Of a stretch of DNA of 64,000 nucleotides, positions 44,702-52,377 are shown piece after piece (the first letter of the stretch is position 1; each line of letters starts with the position of its first letter). A model generated the notes under the pieces. The model had not been told where the DNA came from. It did not search any database and saw only the letters and a list, made by a program, of their open reading frames with translations. Location: positions 62,001-126,000 of the forward strand of contig CAVTZA010000004.1 of assembly GCA_963739085.1 (NCBI GenBank). Reading direction: 5' to 3'. The stretch comes from DATFQE01 sp963739085 (GTDB taxonomy: Bacteria > Actinomycetota > Thermoleophilia > Gaiellales > Gaiellaceae). A program made the position numbers and the translations under genes.

Positions 44702-45477
44702 CAGGCCTCTCCTCCAACCGGTTCGGGCATGAACGCCTCGTACCCCTCCGCCTCGAGCTTGTGCGCGAGCTCGGGGCCACCTTCCTCCACGATACGTCCA
44801 CCGACGAAGACGTGCACGAAGTCGGGCTTCACGTAGTTGAGGATCCGCTGGTAGTGGGTGATCACGACGGCGCCCATCTCGGGGCCGACGAGCTCCTGGA
44901 CGCCGTTCGCGACGATCTTGAGCGCGTCGATGTCGAGGCCGGAGTCGGTCTCGTCGAGCACTGCGATGCGCGGCTGCAACATCGCCATCTGCAAGATCTC
45001 GACGCGCTTCTTCTCGCCGCCGGAGAACCCGTCGTTGAGGTAGCGCTGCGCGAGCTCCCGCGGAATCTTGAGGCGCTCCATCTCGCCGAGGAGCGACTTG
45101 CGGAACTCAGGGATCCGAATCGGGTCGTCCTCGCCCTTCCTCGCCTTGCGGATGGCGTTGATCGCCGAACGCAGGAAGCTGGTGACGGTGACGCCGGGGA
45201 TCGCGTGCGGGTACTGGAACGCCAGGAAGAGGCCGGCCTGTGCGCGCTCGTCGGCGCCACGGCTGGTCATGTCCTGCCCATCGAAGAGGATCTGTCCCTC
45301 GGTGATCTCGTACGCCGGGTGGCCCATCAGCGCGTAGGCCAGCGTGGACTTCCCCGAGCCGTTCGGGCCCATGACCGCGTGGATCTCGCCCGGGCTCACC
45401 GAGAGGTCGACACCCTTGACGATCTCCGTGCCGTCCTCCAGCCCGACGTGCAGATTCCTCAGCTCGAGCAGTGGCAA
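44701..45477 (-). CDS. sufC: Fe-S cluster assembly ATPase SufC
   Basis: A 258-aa ABC-type ATPase. Walker A GPNGSGKSTLAYALMG, SufC-specific FLAFQYPHAIPGVTV, signature FSGGEKKRVEILQM, Walker B IAVLDETDSGLDIDAL and the H-loop VITHYQRIL are intact. First gene of the sufC-sufB-sufD operon; no SufR-like repressor precedes it, the upstream neighbour being the divergent tatA. Confidence 0.96.
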   Translation of the reverse strand: MPLLELRNLHVGLEDGTEIVKGVDLSVSPGEIHAVMGPNGSGKSTLAYALMGHPAYEITEGQILFDGQDMTSRGADERAQAGLFLAFQYPHAIPGVTVTSFLRSAINAIRKARKGEDDPIRIPEFRKSLLGEMERLKIPRELAQRYLNDGFSGGEKKRVEILQMAMLQPRIAVLDETDSGLDIDALKIVANGVQELVGPEMGAVVITHYQRILNYVKPDFVHVFVGGRIVEEGGPELAHKLEAEGYEAFMPEPVGGEA

Positions 45478-45492
45478 GTTTGTGCGCCCCCC

Positions 45493-45502
45493 AACCTAGG
45501 TT
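45493..45502. promoter_or_regulatory. Palindrome AACCTAGGTT before sufC
   Basis: A perfect 10-bp palindrome 15 bases upstream of the sufC ATG in the 116-bp tatA-sufC divergent region. Its position over a start region suggests an operator; a dimeric regulator is unknown. The remainder of the region shows no further symmetry I can support. Confidence 0.3.
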
Positions 45503-45593
45503 CGAAGCGCCCTCGCGCCCCAGTTCGTGACCCCATGGTAGCCCATCGTCTCCCCTCGCCGTGGCGGTCGGAAACCCCTGGTATCCTCGCTGT

Positions 45594-45839
45594 ATGCCCG
45601 GTCCTCTCAGCTGGTGGGAGCTTGCGATCCTCCTCCTGCTCCTGCTGCTCTTCTTCGGCCCGAAGCGGCTGCCCGAGATGGGCCGCTCGCTCGGCAAGGG
45701 GATCCGCGAGTTCAAGGAATCGGTCAGCGGCGCGGTCAAGGACGACGACGAGCCGGACGAAACGCCCGCCGAGCTCCCTCCGCCCGAGGACGAGACGGTG
45801 ACCACGGCGCCGCGCAGCCGCAAGTCGACGACCGGTTAG
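45594..45839 (+). CDS. tatA: Sec-independent translocase protein TatA
   Basis: An 81-aa TatA/B protein: a single N-terminal membrane helix (WWELAILLLLLLLFFGP) directly followed by the amphipathic helix KRLPEMGRSLGKGIREFKES with the FGPKRLPE hinge, then an acidic soluble tail. ATG 45594 places the membrane helix correctly at residue 6. No TatB gene is near, consistent with minimal TatAC systems. tatC follows after three bases. Confidence 0.95.
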   Translation: MPGPLSWWELAILLLLLLLFFGPKRLPEMGRSLGKGIREFKESVSGAVKDDDEPDETPAELPPPEDETVTTAPRSRKSTTG

Positions 45840-45842
45840 CCC

Positions 45843-46610
45843 ATGGCGCGGCGGTTGCTGCCGCGGAAGCTCGGCCACGGCGAGGAGGCGACCCTCGTCG
45901 AGCATCTCGGCGAGCTCCGCACTCGCTTGATCGTCAGCCTGGTCTCGCTCGGCGTCGCCTTCGCGATCATCTTCCCGTTCCACAACCGGCTGATCGAGTG
46001 GTTGATGGGACCGCTCCCCGACGACAAGAAGCTCGTGACGCTCGGGGTCACGGAGCCGTTCACGACCTCGATCAAGGTCAGCTTCTACGCGGCGATCGCG
46101 GTCGCGCTGCCGATCTTGCTCTACCAGCTGTGGAGCTTCCTCGCCCCTGCGGTGGAGGAGTCCACCCAGCGCGTCGTGTCGGTCTTCGTCGCGCTCGCGA
46201 CAGCCCTGTTCGCCCTCGGGCTGGCGTTCGGCTACACCGTGGTCCTGCCGCGCGCGCTGACGTTCCTCACGAACTACGACGACAACCTCTACGACGTCCA
46301 GATCCGGGCCAGCTACTACTTCAGCTTCGTCTCGCTCGCGCTGCTCGGGATGGCGCTCGTCTTCGAGCTGCCGATCTTCATCCTCGCGCTCGTGCGTCTG
46401 CGCGTGCTCACGTCTGACCGGCTTCGCCGGAACCGGAGGATCGGGATCTTCGTCGTGATCGTGATCGCGGCGCTGCTGCCGACGGTCGATCCGGTCTCGC
46501 TCGCGTTCGAGGCGATTCCGATGGTGCTGCTGTTCGAGCTCTCGATCTGGCTCGCGGTCTTCATGGAGCGCCGCTGGGAGCGCGCCGCGCTGGCGCACGA
46601 CACCCTGTGA
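45843..46610 (+). CDS. tatC: Sec-independent translocase protein TatC
   Basis: A 255-aa six-TM receptor for twin-arginine signal peptides. N-terminal LVEHLGELRTRLIVSL holds the conserved Glu and the LGELR signal-binding motif; VTEPFTTSIKVSFYAA and LYQLWSFLAPAV, LALLGMALVFELP and the last helices IVIAALLPTVDP follow. Coupled to tatA and overlapping the next gene's GTG (GTGA). Likely exports folded Rieske/cofactor proteins. Confidence 0.96.
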   Translation: MARRLLPRKLGHGEEATLVEHLGELRTRLIVSLVSLGVAFAIIFPFHNRLIEWLMGPLPDDKKLVTLGVTEPFTTSIKVSFYAAIAVALPILLYQLWSFLAPAVEESTQRVVSVFVALATALFALGLAFGYTVVLPRALTFLTNYDDNLYDVQIRASYYFSFVSLALLGMALVFELPIFILALVRLRVLTSDRLRRNRRIGIFVVIVIAALLPTVDPVSLAFEAIPMVLLFELSIWLAVFMERRWERAALAHDTL

Positions 46611-47593
46611 CCTTCCCGAAAATCGAGCTGCACGTGCACCTCGAGGGCACGGTGCGGGCGCACACGCTGCTCGAGATCGCGCAGCGGAACGACTACGCGC
46701 TGCCGGCCGACAGCGCCGAGGGGCTCGCCGGCCTCTACGACTTCCGCGACTTCGCGCACTTCATCGATGTGTGGGTGCTGACGACGAACGCGCTGCAGCA
46801 TGCGGACGACTTCCGCCAGGTGGTCGCCGACTACGCGGCCGAGGCGGCGGAGCACGGTGGCGTCTACGTCGAGGGCATCTTCTCGCCGGCCGAGCGCGTC
46901 CGCCGCGGCGTGACCTGGGAGGACGTCTTCGAGGGCTACTGCGACGGCGCTCAGGAGGCGCGCGAGCTCCACGGCGTCGAGGTGCGGCTGACCCCTGACA
47001 TCACGCGCGGCTTCCCGCTCGACGAGGCCTTCGACACCGTCCGCTGGGCGGCGAGGTACCGCGACCGCGGCGTCCTCGGCGTCGGCCTCGGCGGGCTCGA
47101 GGCGGAGTTCGGGCCCGAGCCGTACGCGCCCGCCTTCGAGCTCGCGCGCGAGCTCGGCCTCGCCTCGGTACCGCATGCCGGAGAGGTCGCCGGCGCAGCG
47201 TCGATCCGCGGCGCGCTCGACGAGCTCGGCGCGGTCCGGCTTCGCCACGGCATCCGGGCCGTCGAGGACGCGGACCTGATCGACGAGCTGCGCGACCGCG
47301 AGCTCGTCCTGGACGTCTGCCCGATCTCGAACGTGCGGACCGGAGCGGTACGCTCGCTCGAGGAGCACCCGCTGCCGCAGCTCGTCCGCGACGGCGTGAA
47401 GTGCTCGGTCTCCACGGACGATCCGGCCATGTTCGACACCGACCTGACTTGCGACTACGAGGCGGCCGCCTCCCTGGGTTTGTCGCCCCAGGGCGCGTAC
47501 GAGGCGGGGGTCCTGGGCGCCCTCTGCGACGAGGCGACGCGCAGGCGTCTGCGGCAGATCGGCGAGTCCTTCGACTGGCAAAACGACCGCTAG
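46607..47593 (+). CDS. add: Adenosine deaminase family protein
   Basis: A 328-aa zinc hydrolase of the amidohydrolase superfamily. IELHVHLEGTVR (HxH), VPHAGEVAG (third His and catalytic Glu), LRHGIRAVED (His) and CSVSTDDPAMFDT (double Asp) give the full ADA active site. Family members act on adenosine, adenine or aminofutalosine; no menaquinone genes are adjacent to favour the last. GTG start coupled to tatC. Confidence 0.88.
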   Translation: MTFPKIELHVHLEGTVRAHTLLEIAQRNDYALPADSAEGLAGLYDFRDFAHFIDVWVLTTNALQHADDFRQVVADYAAEAAEHGGVYVEGIFSPAERVRRGVTWEDVFEGYCDGAQEARELHGVEVRLTPDITRGFPLDEAFDTVRWAARYRDRGVLGVGLGGLEAEFGPEPYAPAFELARELGLASVPHAGEVAGAASIRGALDELGAVRLRHGIRAVEDADLIDELRDRELVLDVCPISNVRTGAVRSLEEHPLPQLVRDGVKCSVSTDDPAMFDTDLTCDYEAAASLGLSPQGAYEAGVLGALCDEATRRRLRQIGESFDWQNDR

Positions 47594-47605
47594 GCTGTAC
47601 CGGCT

Positions 47606-48487
47606 ATGGCCAGGTCAGCACAGCGCAAGCGACAGTCGGCTGCGCGCCCGCGTCAACAGCCGGAAGGCGGCCGTCCGAAGAAGCGCTCCAGCCAGCTCAA
47701 CTCCTACGAGCAGGAGATGTTCTTCCCACGCCTGCGCAGGCAGGCGAAGTGGATGTTCGTCTTCCTCGCGGTGGTCTTCGGCTTCGGCTACGTCATCTTC
47801 AACGTGGGCGGCTCGATCCCCGGAACCGGGCTCGGCGACGTCCTCCAGGGCCTCGGCCAGAGCAGTACCGCCGATGTGGGCGGCGCGCGCGACGAAGTGA
47901 AGGACCACCCGAACGATCCGCAGGCGTACCTCAAGCTCGCCGACGCGCTCACGCAGGACAACCGCACTGACGAGTCGATCCCGGCGCTCGAGCAGTACGT
48001 CAAGCTGAAGCCGAACGACACGGACCAGATCAGCCGGCTCGCGGGCCTGTACATGGGTCGCGGGTCGCGCTTCCAGCAGGAGGCGCTGGCCGCGCAGGCC
48101 GAGGTGGCTGCGGCGACGCCGGGTGCTGCCTTCGCGCCTGCGAGTGGTCTCCTGACGCAGCTGCGCGCCCAGGGCGAGGTCGAGAAGGCGCTCTCCTCGG
48201 AGGCGAACCAGAAGCTGAGCCAGGCATCCAGCGACGCGGCGGGCGCGTTCCTGAGCGCGACGACCCTCTGGCAGCGGCTCGGGAAGTTGCAGCCGAACGA
48301 CTCGGCCGTGCAGTTCTCGCTCGCGCAGTCCGCCGAGCAGGCCGGCGACTACGCCACCGCGATCAAGGCGTACCAGCAGTTCATCAAGCTCGCGCCGGAC
48401 GATCCGAACGTGCCGGCGATCAAGCGGCAGATCGCGCTGCTCAAAGCGCAGCAGCAGATCCAGCCGACTGCGCAACCATCCGGTTAG
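47606..48487 (+). CDS. Membrane-anchored TPR protein
   Basis: A 293-aa protein with a basic cytoplasmic start (RSAQRKRQSAARPRQQ), one membrane helix (WMFVFLAVVFGFGYVIFNV), and an extracytoplasmic region with tetratricopeptide repeats: DPQAYLKLADALTQDNRTD, ALEQYVKLKPNDTDQISRLA, and AIKAYQQFIKLAPDDPNV. Probably a protein-interaction scaffold on the outer face; partner unknown. Confidence 0.8.
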   Translation: MARSAQRKRQSAARPRQQPEGGRPKKRSSQLNSYEQEMFFPRLRRQAKWMFVFLAVVFGFGYVIFNVGGSIPGTGLGDVLQGLGQSSTADVGGARDEVKDHPNDPQAYLKLADALTQDNRTDESIPALEQYVKLKPNDTDQISRLAGLYMGRGSRFQQEALAAQAEVAAATPGAAFAPASGLLTQLRAQGEVEKALSSEANQKLSQASSDAAGAFLSATTLWQRLGKLQPNDSAVQFSLAQSAEQAGDYATAIKAYQQFIKLAPDDPNVPAIKRQIALLKAQQQIQPTAQPSG

Positions 48488-48500
48488 ACTCGCGCGGCGG

Positions 48501-48863
48501 ATGAACTTCGACATCAAGACCGAGGAGCTCGGCGGCCAGACCTACGTGATCGCGCTCGGCGGCGAGGTCGACCTCTACACGGCGCCGGAGTTCAAGCAGC
48601 AGCTGCTCGAGGTGATCCGCCAGGGCGCGAAGGACGTCGTCGTGGACTTCTCGGACACGACCTTCATCGACTCGACGACGCTCGGCGTCCTCGTCGGCGG
48701 CGTGAAGCGCCTGCGCACGAACGAAGGGCGGCTCTCGCTCGTCTGCGCCGACCGCAACATCACCAAGATCTTCGAGATCACCGGCCTCGACCGCGTCTTC
48801 ACGATCTACGGAAGCCGCGACGAGGCGCTGACCCAGATCTCCTCCGGCCAGCCCTCGGCGTAG
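48501..48863 (+). CDS. STAS-domain anti-sigma factor antagonist
   Basis: A 120-aa SpoIIAA/RsbV-like protein. Core VIALGGEVDLYTAPEFKQQL, FSDTTFIDSTTLGVLVGGVK with the phosphorylatable Ser/Thr after FID, and IFEITGLDRVFTIY. Such proteins release a sigma factor by binding an RsbW-type kinase, which is not present in the window. A second STAS gene is at 56564. Confidence 0.92.
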   Translation: MNFDIKTEELGGQTYVIALGGEVDLYTAPEFKQQLLEVIRQGAKDVVVDFSDTTFIDSTTLGVLVGGVKRLRTNEGRLSLVCADRNITKIFEITGLDRVFTIYGSRDEALTQISSGQPSA

Positions 48864-48865
48864 CG

Positions 48866-49549
48866 GTGAGGGCGGGCGCGCTCCTCGGGGTCGCGCTCCT
48901 GCTCGCGGTCGGCGGCGGGTGCGGCGGCACCGGCGGGCTCACCGAGGGTGGAAGCGCCGGTAGCGGCGCGCCGCTCTTCGTCGAGAAGTGCGGCGGATGC
49001 CACACGCTGCGTGCGGCCGGTACGCAGGGGACGGTCGGGCCGAACCTGGACGAGGCCTTCGCCCAGGATCGCAAGGACGGGATCCCGGACAGCACGATCG
49101 AGAACGTGGTGCACGACCAGATCAAGTACCCGTCGCCGGACAAGGTCTCCAGCGACATCCCGGCGATGCCCGCGAATCTCGTGACGGGCGAGGACGCTGA
49201 CTCGGTGGCGGCCTACGTCGCATCGGTCGCGGCCGTGCCCGGCGCCAAGGTCACGGCTCCGCCGCCGGCACCTCCGCCGCCGCCCGCGGGTGGAGGCGGC
49301 GGCGGCGGCGGCGCGGCCGCCGAGGGCAAGTCGATCTTCGTCTCCAACTGCGGCTCCTGCCACACGCTCGCGGCCGCCGGCACGAGCGGAACCATTGGGC
49401 CGAACCTGGACGACGCGAAGCCCAGCGAAGCACTCGTGAAGGAGCGGGACACGAACGGCAAGGGCGTGATGCCGGCCTTCAAGGGCAAGCTCACGGACGC
49501 GCAAATCGACGCGGTCGCGAAGTACGTGTCCCAGAACGCCGGCCAGTAG
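48866..49549 (+). CDS. Diheme c-type cytochrome lipoprotein
   Basis: A 227-aa exported protein: a signal with lipobox-like GGGCGG, then two cytochrome c modules, CGGCHTLRAAGTQGTVGPNL (near residue 46) and CGSCHTLAAAGTSGTIGPNL (near residue 165), joined by a Pro/Gly-rich linker. Each module ends with a Met-containing segment (AMPANL, VMPAFK) that can give the axial ligand. The modules resemble the C-terminal cytochrome of coxB at 54321, so it is a likely electron carrier to the oxidase. GTG start. Confidence 0.9.
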   Translation: MRAGALLGVALLLAVGGGCGGTGGLTEGGSAGSGAPLFVEKCGGCHTLRAAGTQGTVGPNLDEAFAQDRKDGIPDSTIENVVHDQIKYPSPDKVSSDIPAMPANLVTGEDADSVAAYVASVAAVPGAKVTAPPPAPPPPPAGGGGGGGGAAAEGKSIFVSNCGSCHTLAAAGTSGTIGPNLDDAKPSEALVKERDTNGKGVMPAFKGKLTDAQIDAVAKYVSQNAGQ

Positions 49550-50171
49550 CGCGGCCGCCCGGCTGACGGCCAGCGTCCGCGTGGGGCGTGTCCGGGGTCA
49601 GACCCTGGACGTGGCCCGAGGGGTCGGGCCCGTTCTCGTCGAGGATGAGCCTCTCGTACTCGACCGCAGCGGACTCGCCGCCGCCGAGGAGTCTCAACAC
49701 CGCGCCGTGCGCCAGCCACGCCGGTGCGGTACCGCGGCGGAGGGCGCCGTAGCTGCTCCACCCCCACTCGCCCGGGCTCGCCGCCAGGCCGGCCTCGACG
49801 GGATTCCGCGCGATGTAGCGGTTCACCCAGACAGCGTGCGCGTCCGACTCGACGAGAACGGAGCCAAACCTGCCCTGGAACAGATGCCCGTCCAGGCGCC
49901 GGCCGGCGTTGAAGGCCTGCGCATAGCGCCCGTTGAGGAGCTGCATCCCGGCCGAGAGCCCCGCCTTTGGCGTCTCGATCAGCAGGTGGTAGTGGTTCGT
50001 CATGACGCAGTAGGCGTGTACGAGCCACTCGTATTTGCGGATCGTGCGCTCGAGCAGCGACAGGAACAGCTGGTAGTCCAGCGCGTCCTCGCAGATGACC
50101 TGGCGGCGGTTGCCACGGTCGAAGACGTGGTGCAGCGCGCCTTCGAAGTCGATGCGCGGCTCGCGGGCCAT
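49491..50171 (-). mobile_element. REP-associated tyrosine transposase (RAYT, Y1/HUH family)
   Basis: A 226-aa RAYT. Starts MAREPRIDFEGALHHVFDRG; the HUH motif is in MTNHYHLLIETPK; LNGRYAQAFN, GHLFQGRFGSVLV and YIARNPVEAGLA follow as in TnpA-REP proteins, the last including a candidate nucleophile Tyr. RAYTs cut and mobilise REP hairpins. ATG 50171 is preferred over the upstream frame start 50228. The C-terminal 40 residues (GHVQGLTPDTPH onwards) are encoded by REP 3 and its flank and by the antisense of the cytochrome c gene, so the natural stop was probably lost. Flanked by REPs at 49587 and 50248. Confidence 0.88.
49587..49613. repeat. REP palindrome 3
   Basis: GTGTCCGGGGTC, A, GACCCTGGACGTGG: same unit as REPs 1 and 2 with three substitutions, preceded by the shared CGTCCGCGTGGGG. 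It lies inside the 3' part of the RAYT reading frame. Confidence 0.85.
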
Positions 50172-50247
50172 GCGACCGACCGTAGCGGCGTTGGCCGGCC
50201 GCTTCGCGGGCCGGCACGAAGTTGGCACACGACAGGTCTGCGAGCGA

Positions 50248-50274
50248 CGTGTCTGGGGTCAAACCCCGGACACG
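50248..50274. repeat. REP palindrome 4
   Basis: GTGTCTGGGGTC, A, AACCCCGGACAC: the arm changes (C in place of T, G in place of A) keep pairing. It stands 77 bases upstream of the RAYT start, between it and the cox operon end. Confidence 0.85.
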
Positions 50275-50287
50275 CCCACAACAGCCG

Positions 50288-50941
50288 CTAGCGGACCTCT
50301 TCGCGCTCCGCTTCGAGGTCGGTCACGACATGGGTGATCGGGACGGTGAAGCGCTCCCGCGCTCCCGTGACGACGCCGCGCTCGAGCCAGTGGGAGCGGC
50401 CTTCGGGATGGGTGGAGATGATCACCTCGTCCGCGCCGAAGGTGCGCAGCGCGTCCTCCATCGCCTGCAGCGGGTCGCCGTCGCCGACCTCGCCACGCGC
50501 TTCGACACCCGCATCGGCCAGCCGCGCGAGCGACGCGTCGAGCCGCTCCTGGGCCGCCTCCCGGGCGCCGTCCTCGTCGGAGACCCAGTGCCTGAGCGGC
50601 GCGTTCAGAGCCGGACACACGACCAGCACATCCTCGCGGTAGCCCTCCGAGCGACGCTTGATCTCCTCGCGCAACGCGCCTCCACCGACGGTCTCGTTCG
50701 CGATCACGAGGATGCGTCGCTCGTTCTCTGCGCCGCGGCGCGGATGCGTCTGCGGCGCGCGCGGCTCGGGCGTCCCGCGCCGCACGGCCAGATACACCGC
50801 GGCCAACGTCAAGACCAGGAACACCACGAGCCCCGCCCACTTCCCGATCACCACCGCGGCGAGGACGATCGCCGCGAAGTACCCGATGGTCAGCAGCAAG
50901 AACCGATAGGCCTCGCTCTCGCTGCGGAACGGGTTGAGCAT
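50288..50941 (-). CDS. Membrane protein with C-terminal universal-stress-like domain
   Basis: A 217-aa protein: two adjacent membrane helices (LLLTIGYFAAIVLAAVVIG and LVVFLVLTLAAVYLAV) and then a USP-like Rossmann domain with RILVIANETVGGGAL, VLVVCPALNAPLRHW, and ADEVIISTHPEGRSHWLERG. Similar units occur twice in the protein at 51538. Last gene of the cox operon, three bases after coxC. Role unknown; nucleotide binding or a regulatory interaction with the oxidase is inference. Confidence 0.75.
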   Translation of the reverse strand: MLNPFRSESEAYRFLLLTIGYFAAIVLAAVVIGKWAGLVVFLVLTLAAVYLAVRRGTPEPRAPQTHPRRGAENERRILVIANETVGGGALREEIKRRSEGYREDVLVVCPALNAPLRHWVSDEDGAREAAQERLDASLARLADAGVEARGEVGDGDPLQAMEDALRTFGADEVIISTHPEGRSHWLERGVVTGARERFTVPITHVVTDLEAEREEVR

Positions 50942-50944
50942 GGG

Positions 50945-51541
50945 CTACAGGAGGTAGATCGTGGCGTAGACCACGATCCACATTACGTCGACGAAGTGCC
51001 AGTAGATCCCGGGAATCTCGACGCCGTGGTGGTGTTCCGGCGAGAAGTGGCCTCGGAATGCGCGAACCGTCGCCATCGAGAGCAGGCAGAGACCGACGAA
51101 GACGTGGGCTCCGTGCAGCCCGGTCAGCCCGTAGAAGATCGTGCCGAACGCGCCGTCGTGGGGCGCGAACCCGACGCGTGAGTACTCGCGGATCTGCGTC
51201 AGCAGGAAGACGAGCCCGAGGCAGACCGTGAGCACGAGCCCGGCTTTGAGGCCGGCGTGGTTGCCGCGCTTGATCGACTGCAGCGCCCAGTGGATCGTGA
51301 AGCTCGAGGTGACGAGCACGCAGGTGTTGACGCCGGCGACGAACACCGGCAGGTGGAACTCCGGCGGCGGCCAGGCGATGCCGTTGACGACGCGCACGAA
51401 GAAGTACGCGGTGAAGAACGAGCCGAAGAGCATGACCTCCGACGCGATGAAGAGCAGCATCCCGAGCGTCGGCGCGTCCACGCGCGAGCTCTGGTGCGCG
51501 ACAGGCGGGTGACCCGCGTGTGTCTCCGCGTGGGCGCTCAT
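50945..51541 (-). CDS. coxC: Cytochrome c oxidase subunit III
   Basis: A 198-aa five-TM subunit III: PTLGMLLFIASEVMLFGSFF, then FTIHWALQSIKRGN, GLTGLHGAHVFVGL and IPGIYWHFVDVMWIVVYATI, with the conserved Glu and His residues. ATG 51541 overlaps the USP gene stop (ATGA). Confidence 0.95.
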   Translation of the reverse strand: MSAHAETHAGHPPVAHQSSRVDAPTLGMLLFIASEVMLFGSFFTAYFFVRVVNGIAWPPPEFHLPVFVAGVNTCVLVTSSFTIHWALQSIKRGNHAGLKAGLVLTVCLGLVFLLTQIREYSRVGFAPHDGAFGTIFYGLTGLHGAHVFVGLCLLSMATVRAFRGHFSPEHHHGVEIPGIYWHFVDVMWIVVYATIYLL

Positions 51542-52377
51542 GCCTGCACCCCGGCCTGTTCCATCTCGACCTCGACGTGCTCGACCGGGACGCCCGCGTC
51601 CTTTCGCAGCCGGCCGAGGAGGTCTCGGCGCAGCCAGCTCGACCCGGCCTGAGCCGGGAACGTCGACACGAGGATCTCGTCGACCCGCTCGTCGCGCACC
51701 GCGTGCATGGCAGCGCTGTACGGATCGGGGTGCGCGACTTGCCCGTGCACCTCGAGGCCCTCGCCGCGGAGGATCGTCAGCGCCCGCCGCAGCCTCCGCT
51801 CGGCCTCGGGGTGCGCGGAGACGGTCGGGTCGCTCTGCGGGCAGATGATCAGAAACGACGCCGGCGACCTCTTCGCGCGTTCGCGGATGCGATCGAGAAG
51901 CGGCTCGCCGACGACGGTCTCGTTCGCGACGACGAGGACGTTCGCCGGTCCGCCCTCGGCCCGCACGTCGACGACCACATGGTCGACGGGAATCGGGTCG
52001 GCCGCCTTGCGGATGCGCTCGACGACGTTGCGCTGCAGCCAACCCGACTGCTCCTCCGGGTGCGTCGAGACCACCACGGCGTCGATCGGGGGCTCCGCCT
52101 GAGCGATCGCGTCGCGCGTCGCGTTGACCGGATCCGTGTCGACGACGAGCCCGCTCGCGGGAATCCCGGCCTCACGCAGGAGCGTCAGCGTCCGGTCGAG
52201 GCGCCGGCCCGCCGACGCCCGACGGGTGTCCTCGTAGACGACGTAGCCCTCACGGGGCTCGTTGATCGGGCAGACGACGGTGACGCGCAGCCCCTCGTCG
52301 GTCACTCTCTCCTTGAGCGAGTCGATGAGGCTCTTGCCGGCGACCGTCTCGTTCGCGATCACGAGGACGTGCTTCAT
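51538..52377 (-). CDS. Tandem universal-stress-like protein in the cox operon
   Basis: A 279-aa soluble protein made of two similar halves, each a USP/Rossmann-like unit: HVLVIANETVAGKSLIDSL with VVVSTHPEEQSGWLQRNVV, and NVLVVANETVVGEPLLDRI with ILVSTFPAQAGSSWLRRDLL. The ANETV-G motif and the STxP-SxWLxR motif recur in the 50288 protein, so the operon encodes three copies. Not recognised as a characterised family. The long open frame above 52377 is a shadow of coxA. ATG overlaps the coxA stop. Confidence 0.78.
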   Translation of the reverse strand: MKHVLVIANETVAGKSLIDSLKERVTDEGLRVTVVCPINEPREGYVVYEDTRRASAGRRLDRTLTLLREAGIPASGLVVDTDPVNATRDAIAQAEPPIDAVVVSTHPEEQSGWLQRNVVERIRKAADPIPVDHVVVDVRAEGGPANVLVVANETVVGEPLLDRIRERAKRSPASFLIICPQSDPTVSAHPEAERRLRRALTILRGEGLEVHGQVAHPDPYSAAMHAVRDERVDEILVSTFPAQAGSSWLRRDLLGRLRKDAGVPVEHVEVEMEQAGVQA

